Source of the DNA: Dehalococcoidia bacterium
GTDB lineage: Bacteria > Chloroflexota > Dehalococcoidia > Lucifugimonadales > SHYT01
Direction: 5' to 3'
NCBI GenBank assembly: GCA_009693055.1
Contig: SHYA01000002.1
Span: 62,001-126,000 of the forward strand
DNA: 64,000 nt
A program made the position numbers and the translations under genes. Below are positions 27,043 through 35,743 of this stretch, one piece after another. The stretch's first letter is position 1. Each line of letters starts with the position of its first letter. The notes under the pieces were generated by a model. It saw only the letters and a list, made by a program, of their open reading frames with translations. It was not told the DNA's origin and made no database searches.

Positions 27043-29511
27043 TCAGCTCAGCTCCGTCGCTTCCGGTGCCGCACGGAGCGCTCTCTCCAGCTCTCCCCCG
27101 AGGACGCGGTGCTCCGGTTTGGCAAGGTGCGGGTCATCCGCCAGGAGCCGGGTTGCCTCCTGCCGCGCTAGCTGCACGAGGGCCAGGTCCGAAAGGCGTG
27201 CCACGCGCATCGTGGGAAGGCCGCTCTGACGGGTGCCCAGCACCTCGCCCTGGCCGCGCAGGCGCAAGTCCTCCTCGGCCACGCGGAAGCCGTCGGACTC
27301 CCGCTCCAGCAGCGTCAGCCGCTCCTGGGCCTCCGGCGATGGGTCGTCGGCGAGCAGGAGGCAGTACCCTGCGTGCTCCCCGCGGCCCACGCGTCCGCGG
27401 AACTGGTGCAGCTCCGCCAGGCCGAAGCGGTTGGCGCTCTCAATCAGCATGACCGTGGCGTTGGGCACGTCCACGCCCACCTCCACGACGGGCGTGGAGA
27501 CGAGGATGTCCATCTCGTGGCTGCGGAACTGCTCCATGGCGGCCACCTTTTCGCGTAGCGGCATGCGGCCGTGGAGAAGCCCCACGCGCAGCTCGGGAAA
27601 CACCTCCGTGGCGAGGCGCCGCTGCTCCTCCTGCGCCGCGCGCACCTGCAGCGTCTCCGACTCCTGGATGAGCGGGCAGATCACGAACGCCTGACGCCTC
27701 TGGGCCACCTGCCGCCGGACAAACCCGTACGCATCGTCGCGCTGGTCGGGGCGCAGCCAGTTCGTTCGCACCTTCTGCCGCCCGGGAGGGAGTTGGTCTA
27801 GCACGCTCAGATCCAGGTCGCCGTACAACGTGAGCGCCAGCGAGCGGGGGATCGGTGTCGCGGACATCGCCAGCAGGTGCGGCCTCTCCCCCTTGGCCCG
27901 CAGCGCCGCACGCTGCTCCACGCCAAACCGCTGCTGCTCGTCCACCACGGCCAGCGCAAGGCGCGGCAGTTCCACCTCGCCCTGGAGCAGCGCGTGCGTC
28001 CCGATGAGGATGTCCACGGCGCCCATGCTCGCTCGCTTTCGCTGTTCCTCCTTGGCGCGCTTCGGCATGCTCCCGAGCAGCAACCCGACCGCGATGGGTT
28101 GCGGGTGCGGGTCCAGGTAGATGGTGGTGAGGTACGGCTCCTCCGCCGGACGGGCTAGGCCTTGAAGGAGGCGCGAGACGGTGAGGAAGTGCTGCTCGGC
28201 CAGGATCTCCGTGGGAGCCATCAGCGCGGCCTGGTGGCCGCAGACGGCGGCGCCGAGCATGGCGGCCAGCGCCACCACGGTCTTGCCGCTCCCAACCTCC
28301 CCCTGGAGGAGCCGGCTCATCGGCACCGGTTTCGCCAGGTCGGCCAGCACTTCGTCCAGCGTCCGGCGCTGCGCAACGGTGAGCTTGAAAGGGAGCGAAG
28401 CCAGGAAGGCCTCAACCACAAGACGCGGCGGCTTAAGCACCTGGGCTGCGCCTTCCTGTTGCCACGCTTGCTTGCGGCGCAGCATGGCGAGCTGGGCCAG
28501 CAGGAGCTCGTCAAAGGCCAGGCGGCGATGCGCGGCCAGCAGCGCCGCATCGCCCGGCGGGTAGTGGTAGTCGGCCAGCGCCTGCGCTCTCGGCAGCAGG
28601 GAGAGACGGGCGAGAAGCGCGTCCGGCAAGCTCTCCGGCAGGCGCGGCAGCCAGGCCGTCAACGCCTCCCGAGCCGCACGGCGGATCGTGCGTTGGGTCA
28701 ATCCTTCTGTGGAAGGATAGATTGGGAAGAGCCGCCCGTGCCGCACGACCTCCTCGGTTGACTGAAGCACCTCGTAGCCGTTGGCCTCCAGGGTCGGCTG
28801 GCCGCGGAACGGGCGGAGGTACCCGGTGACCAGGACGCGGTCGTTGGCGCCCAGATTGCGCGCCACGAACGGCTGGTTGAACCATAGGACGCGGATGTTC
28901 CCGCTCTCGTCGCCGACGATCGCCTCCGTGGACTGCGCCTGGCGCGCGCCCAGACGTACGGGCCGGACCTCCCACACGGTACCGATCACCGCCTGCTCCT
29001 GCGGCGCCTGCAGCTCCGCGATGCGGGCAGGGACCAGGTGGCGGCGCGGGAAATGATACAGCAGGTCGCGCACGCTCTCTACGCCCAGTGCGTTGAGCTT
29101 TTCGGCGACCGCGGAGCCGACACCACGCACCCTGCTCACGGGCGAGTCCACGGAAGGCCCAGGCGCGGGGCGCCGGACGTGCGGCGCCAGGGACGCCGTG
29201 GCTTGGCCGACGAGCTTTGTTAAGGAGGGCGCGGTTGGGCTGCTGCCGCTGGCGGTATCCAGCGCCGTGAGTGCCTTGGCGACCCACCCCTCCCGTTCGC
29301 GTTGAGCAAGGCGGCCATAAGCGGTGGTGAAAACGCCCGTGGCTTCCAGTCGCGTCACGAGCGCGGCGCTCTCCGTGTCCGTGGCGGCCGCCAGCTCTTC
29401 TCGCCAACGCGCCGTGAACGTCTCCAGCCCGCCGAGCACCGCGCGGTTGTCGTACCCCCGCCGCTGCTCAAGCCGGAGGATTCGCGCAAACGCCTCAACC
29501 TTGGACGCCAC
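27043..29511 (-). CDS. recG: ATP-dependent DNA helicase RecG
   Basis: The GTG at 29511 follows AAGGAGG and gives 822 residues; a TTG at 29526 is the only earlier option. An extended N-terminal region (1-110) precedes the wedge/OB domain (GVGSAVAEKLNALGVESVRD then VIGTVWEVRPVRLG). Helicase motifs: LLQGEVGSGKTVVALAAML (Walker A), AVVDEQQRFGVEQR (DEQQ in place of DEQH), AMSATPIPRSLALT, and GRVGRGEHAGYCLLL (motif VI). RecG remodels stalled forks and branched DNA. Long RecG with an extra N-terminal domain is known in several phyla. Confidence 0.95.
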   Translation of the reverse strand: MASKVEAFARILRLEQRRGYDNRAVLGGLETFTARWREELAAATDTESAALVTRLEATGVFTTAYGRLAQREREGWVAKALTALDTASGSSPTAPSLTKLVGQATASLAPHVRRPAPGPSVDSPVSRVRGVGSAVAEKLNALGVESVRDLLYHFPRRHLVPARIAELQAPQEQAVIGTVWEVRPVRLGARQAQSTEAIVGDESGNIRVLWFNQPFVARNLGANDRVLVTGYLRPFRGQPTLEANGYEVLQSTEEVVRHGRLFPIYPSTEGLTQRTIRRAAREALTAWLPRLPESLPDALLARLSLLPRAQALADYHYPPGDAALLAAHRRLAFDELLLAQLAMLRRKQAWQQEGAAQVLKPPRLVVEAFLASLPFKLTVAQRRTLDEVLADLAKPVPMSRLLQGEVGSGKTVVALAAMLGAAVCGHQAALMAPTEILAEQHFLTVSRLLQGLARPAEEPYLTTIYLDPHPQPIAVGLLLGSMPKRAKEEQRKRASMGAVDILIGTHALLQGEVELPRLALAVVDEQQRFGVEQRAALRAKGERPHLLAMSATPIPRSLALTLYGDLDLSVLDQLPPGRQKVRTNWLRPDQRDDAYGFVRRQVAQRRQAFVICPLIQESETLQVRAAQEEQRRLATEVFPELRVGLLHGRMPLREKVAAMEQFRSHEMDILVSTPVVEVGVDVPNATVMLIESANRFGLAELHQFRGRVGRGEHAGYCLLLADDPSPEAQERLTLLERESDGFRVAEEDLRLRGQGEVLGTRQSGLPTMRVARLSDLALVQLARQEATRLLADDPHLAKPEHRVLGGELERALRAAPEATELS

Positions 29512-29563
29512 CGTGCCTCCTTGCAACGTCCCTGCTTGTATGGTACCTGATGCCTGGAGTCAG

Positions 29564-29665
29564 CCTCCATCGCATGGAGGTCATTGCACGCTAGGGAAAT
29601 CAGTCGTTTTCTGACAGAGTTAGGATGTTACCAACCTCACCCTGGTCCCCTTCTCCATGCTATGG
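29564..29665 (-). repeat. Family C core and tailed copy (C11) upstream of recG
   Basis: CCTCCAT CGC ATGGAGG (29564-29580) is a perfect tail-less palindrome core. At about 29632-29665 the reverse strand carries CCATAGCATGGAGAAGGGG then ACCAGGGTGAGG, a degenerate tailed copy whose tail points to recG. Confidence 0.55.
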
Positions 29666-30075
29666 CTTTGTCTCACAATGCTGAAGTCAATGGACACTAC
29701 GTTCCTAGGAAGAGATGCTCACGTTGGAGGCGTTGCTTGGGAACGCGTTCAGCCATGATAGTCAAAGCCTGCCCTCAGCCAAGCCGAAGGAAACACGGCG
29801 AATTCCTCGCAAACGAATTACTGGGCAATGCCCCATGCTATGGAGAGGGGGGTGCTCCCAGCCACGTTCGATGTAAACACGATAGGGGTGTGAGGCCTAA
29901 TCACTTACCGCATAGAACAGGCTCATGCTGAATCCGCCTAGTTCCGTGGCCAAAGCGCATAAATGGCTCTTCGGGCAACACCTCTGGCGCAAGCAATAAG
30001 GCGTTCTTCTTTAAGCTGGCGCCGTTGCGGGTCGCGGGCCGCACGAGGTCGCCCGGTGAACTCGCTGGCGGTGTG
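29666..30075. other. AT-richer intergenic stretch without a recognisable gene
   Basis: Between recG and fakB about 550 bases hold no supported gene. Base composition is lower in GC than the surroundings. A plus-strand open frame (29584-29931) has no recognisable protein pattern and no good ribosome site. Apart from the C elements I see nothing conserved; it may be the remnant of inserted DNA. Confidence 0.5.
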
Positions 30076-30915
30076 TTAGCCTCTGCGCAGCAGCCCCACG
30101 CCCAGCGCGCCGGGGCCCAAGTACGTGCCCACCACCGGCCCGATCCTCCCCATCAGCACCTTCCCATCCGGCGTGAAGCGCCGTACGCGCTCCGCCAGCG
30201 CCTGCGCCGCTTCCGGCGTCGTGCTGTGGAGCACGCCCAGCTCCTGGATAGGGGCCGCCTCCTCCACCATCGCCACCAGCCTGTCCAGCGCCTTCTGCAT
30301 CGTGCGGCACCGCTCCACGGGGTGAGCGACGCCGTCCTGGATGGCCAGGACCGGCTTAATCTTGAGGACGTTGCCGAGGAAGGCCTGCGCCTTGCCGATG
30401 CGCCCGCCTTTCTCCAGGTACTCCAGCGTGTCCACGACGCCAAAGAAGCGGGCCTGCCCCATGGCGCGGCGCGCCTCCTCCACGACCTGCGTGGCGGTGC
30501 CGCCCGCCTTCGCCACGCGCGCAGCCGCGAGCGCAATAAGCCCCAGTCCCAGCGATGCCTGCTGCGTATCCAGAACGTCCACGGGTCGGGCCCCATCCAA
30601 CAGCTGCACCGCCTGGAGCGCCGAGTTGTAGGTGCCGCTGAGCTTGGCGGAGATGTGCACGGACACGATCGCGTCCGCGTCCCGCGCCAGCCGCTGGTAC
30701 GCCTCCACGAACGCCCCGGCGGACGGCTGCGACGTCGTCGGCAGCCTCTTGCTGGCGACGAGGCGGGCGTAGAACGCGTCCGGGGTGATGTCCACGCCGT
30801 CGCGCAGCGTCTCGGTGCCGAAGTGGATGTTCAGCGGCACTACGGTAAGCCCCGCTGCGGCCGCAACGTCATGCGGCAGGTCTCCGGTGCTGTCGGTGAC
30901 AACGCGTACGGTCAT
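30076..30915 (-). CDS. DegV family fatty-acid-binding protein (FakB-like)
   Basis: From ATG 30915 (MTVRVVTDSTGDLPHDV) the protein has 279 residues, the DegV length. SVHISAKLSGTYNSALQAV is the conserved fatty-acid-binding motif, and LEYLEKGGRIGKAQAFLGN and ILGVLHSTTP-like segments fit the second domain. DegV/FakB proteins present a fatty acid to FakA, which phosphorylates its carboxyl group. The gene starts 4 bases after the FakA-like gene ends, so the two likely form the fatty acid kinase. The frame is open upstream but only as a shadow of the fakA frame. Confidence 0.93.
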   Translation of the reverse strand: MTVRVVTDSTGDLPHDVAAAAGLTVVPLNIHFGTETLRDGVDITPDAFYARLVASKRLPTTSQPSAGAFVEAYQRLARDADAIVSVHISAKLSGTYNSALQAVQLLDGARPVDVLDTQQASLGLGLIALAAARVAKAGGTATQVVEEARRAMGQARFFGVVDTLEYLEKGGRIGKAQAFLGNVLKIKPVLAIQDGVAHPVERCRTMQKALDRLVAMVEEAAPIQELGVLHSTTPEAAQALAERVRRFTPDGKVLMGRIGPVVGTYLGPGALGVGLLRRG

Positions 30916-30919
30916 GCTG

Positions 30920-32485
30920 TCACTCAACCGAGACCAGGTAAGCGTAGTACGGCTGTCCGCCGGGGACCAGCTCCACCTCCAGGCCGGCGACACGCTGGCG
31001 AAGGGCCTTCGCGTCCGCCTGCGCCTGCGCGGCGGTGAGCTCGCCGCCCCAGTACAGCGTGACAAGTCCGCCTTCGCCGACGCCGGCCCGCCCCACAAGC
31101 TCCAAGAGCACCGCCTGGCGCTCGGCGCCCACCGCAACGAGCCGGTCATCCAGCAGGCCCATGAAGGCGCCAGCCGGCACGTCCCGGCCGCCCACGTTCG
31201 CTGCGCGCACGGCGGCCACCACCTCGCCGGAGCGGACGGATGCGCGGGCACGCTCCATCGCGGCCAGGTTCGCTTCCAGCCCCTGCTCCGGATTCGCGGC
31301 GAGCATCGCGGCGATCCCCTGTGGGACGGAGCGCGCAGGCACCACGCGGAGCGAGTGCTTGGAGAGCTCCACGGCCTGCTGCGCCGTCCGGACAATGTTG
31401 GGGTTATTCGGGAGCAGCACGACCGCGTCGGCGTTAGCGTCCGCGGCTGCGTCCAGAAGCTGCTGGCAGCTGGGGTTCATCGTTTGCCCGCCGGGGACCA
31501 CCACAGCGCCCATCTGGCGGAACAAGCGCTCAAGCCCGTTGCCCGACGCGACGGCCACGACCGCCATCGGCGTCCTGGGCCGCTCGGCGCGGCGGGCCAG
31601 GACGAACCCCCGGTGCTGGGCGTCAATGTTCTCCACCTTCAATCGGTCCAGCGCGCCCACGCTCCGCGCGTACGTGAGCACCGATTCTGCCTGCTCGCTG
31701 TGCAGGTGCACCTTCGCCAGCCGCTCGTCGCCGATGATGACCACCGAGCCCGCTTGTCCCGCGAGCTCGGTGCGCAGCGTGTCAAGGCTCACCCTAAGCC
31801 CCTCCAGCGTGAACTGCACGCAGTTGCCGTAGCGCTCCTCATCCGTGGCGGTCAGGAACGATTCGCGCACGAGGCCAAGGCCGTTGCGCGGCATCGCGAG
31901 CCGGATCACCGCCGGGTCTTTGCCCTCCAGCGCCAGAGCGCCCGCGCGGAGCATGAGCGCGATACCCTGGCCGCCCGCGTCCACGACGCCTGCCTGCTTG
32001 AGCACGTCCAGCAGGTCGGGGGTCTTCCGGACCGAGAGCGCGGCCGCGCGCGCGGCGGCACGGAGCACCGCGTGTGGCGTGCTTGCTGGGCGGTCTGCGG
32101 CCCGCAGGCCGGCGCGTCCGGCCTCCCGCATGACCGTGAGCATCGTCCCTTCCACGGGGTTGCCGACCGCTTTGTACGCGCTCGCTGTCCCCTCCTCAAG
32201 CGCATCGGCGAGCTCCCCAGCAGAGGCGGCGCGTTTGCCGGCGAAGACGAAGGCTATTCCTCGGAGGAACTGGGAGGAGATGACGCCGCTGTTCCCGCGC
32301 GCGCCGAGGAGAGCCCCCTTAGCCATCGCCTCGGCGACCCCCTCCAGCGCGTCGTCGGGGCAGGCCTCCACCGCCTCGTGGACCGCGCGCATCGTGAGCA
32401 GCATGTTGGTGCCCGTGTCGCCGTCCGGCACCGGGTACACGTTCAGCGCGTTCACCGCCTCCGCGTTGCGTTCCAAGACCGTCAC
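30920..32485 (-). CDS. Fatty acid kinase catalytic subunit FakA-like (DhaL domain protein, YloV family)
   Basis: At least 521 residues. The N-terminal DhaL (dihydroxyacetone-kinase-like) domain has NALNVYPVPDGDTGTNM with metal-binding Asp residues and KGALLGARGNSGVISSQFLR; the middle and C-terminal regions (about 190-521) match FakA, including GDERLAKVHLHSEQAESVL. The reverse-strand frame is open upstream of the GTG at 32485, and the extension (APVVRSTFGGEDLRLFCRAS) looks like the missing first helix. A CTG at 32569 preceded by GGAGG at 6 bases is the best candidate start. With the adjacent DegV gene it would phosphorylate exogenous fatty acids. Confidence 0.93.
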   Translation of the reverse strand: MTVLERNAEAVNALNVYPVPDGDTGTNMLLTMRAVHEAVEACPDDALEGVAEAMAKGALLGARGNSGVISSQFLRGIAFVFAGKRAASAGELADALEEGTASAYKAVGNPVEGTMLTVMREAGRAGLRAADRPASTPHAVLRAAARAAALSVRKTPDLLDVLKQAGVVDAGGQGIALMLRAGALALEGKDPAVIRLAMPRNGLGLVRESFLTATDEERYGNCVQFTLEGLRVSLDTLRTELAGQAGSVVIIGDERLAKVHLHSEQAESVLTYARSVGALDRLKVENIDAQHRGFVLARRAERPRTPMAVVAVASGNGLERLFRQMGAVVVPGGQTMNPSCQQLLDAAADANADAVVLLPNNPNIVRTAQQAVELSKHSLRVVPARSVPQGIAAMLAANPEQGLEANLAAMERARASVRSGEVVAAVRAANVGGRDVPAGAFMGLLDDRLVAVGAERQAVLLELVGRAGVGEGGLVTLYWGGELTAAQAQADAKALRQRVAGLEVELVPGGQPYYAYLVSVE

Positions 32486-32666
32486 AGACGCGCGGCAGAA
32501 GAGGCGGAGGTCCTCGCCGCCAAACGTGGACCGGACGACCGGGGCTTGCTTGGTTGTTGTTGCAGCCAGGAGCGGCCTCCGATAGTGTCCTTGCGGTTTC
32601 GGCAGGGCTATGCTAACCTGGCTCAGATTCTAACGCACCCCGTAAGTACCGTCAAAAGGTGAAGCC

Positions 32667-32876
32667 GTGGCCAAATGTGGAATCTGCGGAAAAATCGGCG
32701 TCATGGGACGCAACGTAAGCCACTCCAAGCGGCATACGCCCGCCCGCTGGCTGCCGAATGTGCAGCGCCACACCATGGTGGTTAACGGCGCGCGGGTCCG
32801 CGCCTATGCCTGCACCCGGTGCCTGCGCACCCAGATGAAACCGTCTAGGACGCGGGCGCGGACCACACCCGCTTAG
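32667..32876 (+). CDS. rpmB: 50S ribosomal protein L28
   Basis: Sixty-nine residues from GTG 32667, preceded by AAAAGGTGAAG. MAKCGICGKIGVMGRNVSHS then KRHTPARWLPNVQRH is the L28 signature. Two CxxC pairs (CGIC near residue 4 and CTRC near residue 50) make the zinc-binding C+ form. A short basic tail extends beyond the usual end. Divergent from fakA, as in Firmicutes where rpmB and the YloV gene are also neighbours. Confidence 0.96.
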   Translation: MAKCGICGKIGVMGRNVSHSKRHTPARWLPNVQRHTMVVNGARVRAYACTRCLRTQMKPSRTRARTTPA

Positions 32877-33063
32877 GCTGGTCTTCCCTCCATGCCCCCT
32901 CCTTCATGCTCCTTCCCTCTTACGAGTCGTCGAAGAAAAGAAGAAAACGGGTCGCGCAAGGTCCGTTTCCGGCATAGCAGCACCGGCTCTCCAGCCCCAC
33001 AAGAACCGTCTTTTGCCTCTGTGCAGTCCTGCTGTACGGCGTTGTACGCCAACCCCTGTAGGG

Positions 33064-33092
33064 TTGACAGGGGGCAGCCGTTCCCCTACAAT
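33064..33092 (+). promoter_or_regulatory. Near-consensus sigma-70 promoter
   Basis: TTGACA (33064-33069) and TACAAT (33087-33092) separated by exactly 17 bases, 64 bases before the aldolase ATG. The 279-base gap from rpmB to the aldolase has no gene; an open frame that continues upstream of the ATG is not coding since it reads through this promoter. Confidence 0.8.
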
Positions 33093-33155
33093 TTTTCCGG
33101 TCGTTACCGTGTGCACGGCTTCCAGGCCGGGCGCCAAGTACACTGGGGGGCGTGG

Positions 33156-34136
33156 ATGGCAAAGTACACCAAGCGGGAAGCACAGGAATGGGCGTCGGCG
33201 ACCCTGCGGGGCGAGTGGACCACGCTGATGACCCCCTTCACACCCGACGACCGTGTTGACGAGCAGGCGTTGCGCCATAACATCCGCCATATCCGCTCGC
33301 TCGGCACGCAGGGCGGCGGCTGCGCCTGGGGCATGGGCGAGTTCTGGAGCCTGACCCGCGAGGAGCGGCTGCGCGTCATGGACGTTACGGCGGACGAAGC
33401 TGCGGGCAGGTGGCTCATCGCCGCGCACGTCACCCACACCTCCTACAAAGACGCCCAGGAGCTTGCGCGCCACGCCGAGGAGCGCGGGTTTGACCTGCTC
33501 GTCCTCGCCGCGCCGTACATGGCGACCAAGACGGAAGACCAGGTGGTGGAGTTCACGCGGCGCGTGGCCGAGAGCACCAGCCTGGGCATCATGTTCTACA
33601 ACTCGCCTCAGTTCGGCATTGTGATGAGCGCCAAGGGTCTCCAGCGCCTCTGCCAGATCCCCAACGTCGTTGGCGTGAAAGAGGCGAGCTTTAACCGCGA
33701 CCTGTCGGTGGAGACACACCTGCTGCTGGGCAAGCAGAAGCTCATCAGTACGCCGGACGAGTGGATCTACTGGAAGGGTAAGGAGCTAGGGTTCAATCAG
33801 CAGGTGATGTTCGCCAACACGTCCGACTGGCGCTTTGACCTGCCGGGCCGGAACCACTACGTGCGGTTCGTGGACAAGGCGTCGCGCGGCGAGTTGGACA
33901 CCGAGTCGTACGACCTGCACATCCGCCCGGTGAAGACGGTCTCGGACGCGTGGTGGGGGAGGACGGTTAAGAAGTTCGGCGGCGCATTGCCCGTGGCGCT
34001 CTGCAAGTACTGGGGCGAGCTGATGGGGCTGCGGCACGGCGACCCGCGGCTGCCGCTCGGGCCGTTCACGGAAGAGGAGAAGGCGGAGCTGCGGCGTGAC
34101 TTGCAGGCGGTCGGGCACCCGATCACGCAGAGGTGA
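33156..34136 (+). CDS. Dihydrodipicolinate synthase family aldolase (DapA/NanA-like)
   Basis: ATG 33156 gives 326 residues (MAKYTKREAQEWASATLRGE). The TIM-barrel Schiff-base lysine is in VVGVKEAS and the Tyr is in MFYNSPQF (YNxP). LLVLAAPYMATKTEDQVVEF also fits. The substrate loop normally G-T-T-G-E in DapA reads AWGMGEFWSLTREE, lacking both threonines, so it is not a DapA. The C-terminal 60 residues are longer than in DapA. Likely a 2-keto acid aldolase or dehydratase of unknown substrate. It precedes the MfnB-like aldolase by 135 bases in the same direction. Confidence 0.88.
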   Translation: MAKYTKREAQEWASATLRGEWTTLMTPFTPDDRVDEQALRHNIRHIRSLGTQGGGCAWGMGEFWSLTREERLRVMDVTADEAAGRWLIAAHVTHTSYKDAQELARHAEERGFDLLVLAAPYMATKTEDQVVEFTRRVAESTSLGIMFYNSPQFGIVMSAKGLQRLCQIPNVVGVKEASFNRDLSVETHLLLGKQKLISTPDEWIYWKGKELGFNQQVMFANTSDWRFDLPGRNHYVRFVDKASRGELDTESYDLHIRPVKTVSDAWWGRTVKKFGGALPVALCKYWGELMGLRHGDPRLPLGPFTEEEKAELRRDLQAVGHPITQR

Positions 34137-34228
34137 CTTTGCCTCAAATGATACACAGCTTCCCAGACGGTTCACTCGTGATAGCTCCATGAAGGGTGGC
34201 CATTCTTCTCGGGAATGGCGCTCTTCGT

Positions 34229-34266
34229 CCTCTCCATACGATGGAGAGGGGGTTAGGGGGGTGAAG
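34229..34266 (+). repeat. Family C palindrome with tail (copy C2), MfnB-like gene leader
   Basis: CCTCTCCAT ACG ATGGAGAGG is a perfect 9-base stem (34229-34249). The tail GGGTTAGGGGGGTGAAG ends 5 bases before the ATG at 34272 and supplies its only purine-rich ribosome-binding sequence. Just before it, CATTCTTCTCGGGAATGG is a degenerate family A-like hairpin. Confidence 0.88.
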
Positions 34267-34271
34267 TACCC

Positions 34272-35246
34272 ATGATGCTGATGGTGAGCGTCCAGAACCT
34301 TCCGGAAGCGCTTGAGGCGCTGCGCGGGGGCGCGGACATCGTGGACATCAAGAACCTTCAGGAGGCGCTCGTCGGCTCGGCGCACCCCATGGTGGCCAAG
34401 GAGGTCCGGGCGATAGCGCCGCCGGAGAAGCACGTGAGCATCACTCTGGGCGTGGTTCCCAACCAGGCCGGCACGGTGGCGATGGCGTGTTACGCGGCGG
34501 CCCAACTCCATGCCACGTCTGTCAAGGTGGGCTTCATGAAGACCGACTACGCGTTGGCCGTGGTTGTCCTGCGGGAGTGCAAGAGGGCGCTGGAAGGCTC
34601 CGAGACCAAGCTCATCGGCTCGCTCTTCGCGGACAATCCGCTGTACGGCGGCCTGGACGCGCGCCAGACGGTGGCGATGTGCAAGGAGGGCCGCTGCGAC
34701 GGTTTCCTCGTTGACACGCTCACCAAGGACGGGCGCAACCTGTTTGACTTCATTCCGGAGCGGGAGCTGCGCGGCATGGTCATGGAGGGGAAGGAGGCGG
34801 GGATGAGCACCGCCCTCTCCGGCCACCTCCGTCTGCAGGACCTGGACGCGCTCGCGCGCTGCAACCCCGACATCGTCGGCGTGCGCGGCGCGGTGTGCCA
34901 GAAGGGTGACCGCGTTACCGCGGTGGCGTGGGAGGCAGTGGCGGAGTTCCGCCACCAGCTCCTGCTGCGCCAGACCGGGGAGGTGGCGGTCCGCGAGGGG
35001 CCGTTCACGGCCGCCGCGAACGGCAACGGCTGGGTGGTGATTGACGGGCGGGGCAAGAGCTGCGCGGGGATCATCGCCGCGCTCAGCGAGCAGATGGCCC
35101 AAGACAGCCGCGCCCTGGTAGAGGTCATCATCTCCGACGTGCTGAACACGTACGACCTGATCGTCTGGGCGGAGAAGGGCGCGCACCGCATCGTGAGCCA
35201 GCGCCGCGAGCCGGACGGCTCCCTAAGGATGCTCGTCCAGCCGTAG
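34272..35246 (+). CDS. MfnB-like (5-formylfuran-3-yl)methyl phosphate synthase fused to a TusA-like domain
   Basis: A 324-residue protein of two parts. Residues 1-235 match MfnB, the TIM-barrel aldolase that builds the furan of methanofuran from two glyceraldehyde-3-phosphates: ALRGGADIVDIKN places Asp25 and Lys27 exactly as in the archaeal enzyme, followed by TSVKVGFMKTDY, FLVDTLTKDGRNLFDFI and DIVGVRGAVCQKGDR. Residues 250-324 (WVVIDGRGKSCAGIIAAL ... LVEVIISDVLNTYDLIVWAE) fit a TusA/SirA sulfur-carrier fold; Cys264 is followed by Ala-Gly and not the usual Pro. The fusion is unusual. Its Shine-Dalgarno is the tail of a family C repeat. It follows a second Schiff-base aldolase. Function is inferred: a furan-type cofactor precursor or a related aldol product. 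Confidence 0.85.
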   Translation: MMLMVSVQNLPEALEALRGGADIVDIKNLQEALVGSAHPMVAKEVRAIAPPEKHVSITLGVVPNQAGTVAMACYAAAQLHATSVKVGFMKTDYALAVVVLRECKRALEGSETKLIGSLFADNPLYGGLDARQTVAMCKEGRCDGFLVDTLTKDGRNLFDFIPERELRGMVMEGKEAGMSTALSGHLRLQDLDALARCNPDIVGVRGAVCQKGDRVTAVAWEAVAEFRHQLLLRQTGEVAVREGPFTAAANGNGWVVIDGRGKSCAGIIAALSEQMAQDSRALVEVIISDVLNTYDLIVWAEKGAHRIVSQRREPDGSLRMLVQP

Positions 35247-35267
35247 CACTACTGCCCTGCCGCAAGC

Positions 35268-35627
35268 CTACGAGTACCGCACCTCGTACTCATCGTTCAG
35301 CAGCAGGAACGGCTCGCCCCACTGCTGCTCGGTGGCCAGGCGCCAGGCCTCACTGGTCTCGGGCGGCATCAGCCGGATCCCCCAGTCCCCGCCGTACACC
35401 AGCACCCCCTCGCCGGAGCCCGACTCCTCCACGCGCACCGCGTACGCCGGGCAAGGCGTCCCGCCGCCCGCGCTGGACCAGCCCGTCACCCTGTGGAACG
35501 TCGCCGCTCCGCTCCGTGACGCCTTCACGTGCGTGGCCTGCCGCGCGGCCGCCAGCGTGTTGAAGATGAGCTGCGGCATCCCCTCGCAGTTCGGGTTCTC
35601 CTCCACCTCAAACATCAGCATCGCCAT
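35268..35627 (-). CDS. Hypothetical protein
   Basis: A 119-residue frame starting MAMLMFEVEENPNCEGMPQL and convergent with the MfnB-like gene after 21 bases. It has no membrane segment and no motif that I recognise. Hydrophobic-aromatic patterning (VLVYGGDWGIRLMPPETSE) suggests a folded beta-rich domain. Codon composition fits its neighbours. No function can be given. Confidence 0.55.
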   Translation of the reverse strand: MAMLMFEVEENPNCEGMPQLIFNTLAAARQATHVKASRSGAATFHRVTGWSSAGGGTPCPAYAVRVEESGSGEGVLVYGGDWGIRLMPPETSEAWRLATEQQWGEPFLLLNDEYEVRYS

Positions 35628-35743
35628 GCGGGTCGTTACTTCCTTTTCCCTTCAGCGCAACGCGGTTTAGGTGGGTGCCGGCTTGAGCAACCGGGAAGGG
35701 GACATGGGATGAGGTGTACAGCAGGGACACCAGCGGGTAAGCC

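Noticed and set aside
29584-29931. 115-codon plus-strand frame upstream of fakB
   Set aside because: No protein pattern; overlaps a degenerate family C element.
30785-32662. 625-codon plus-strand frame opposite fakA/fakB
   Set aside because: Shadow frame; the reverse strand holds recognisable FakA and DegV motifs.
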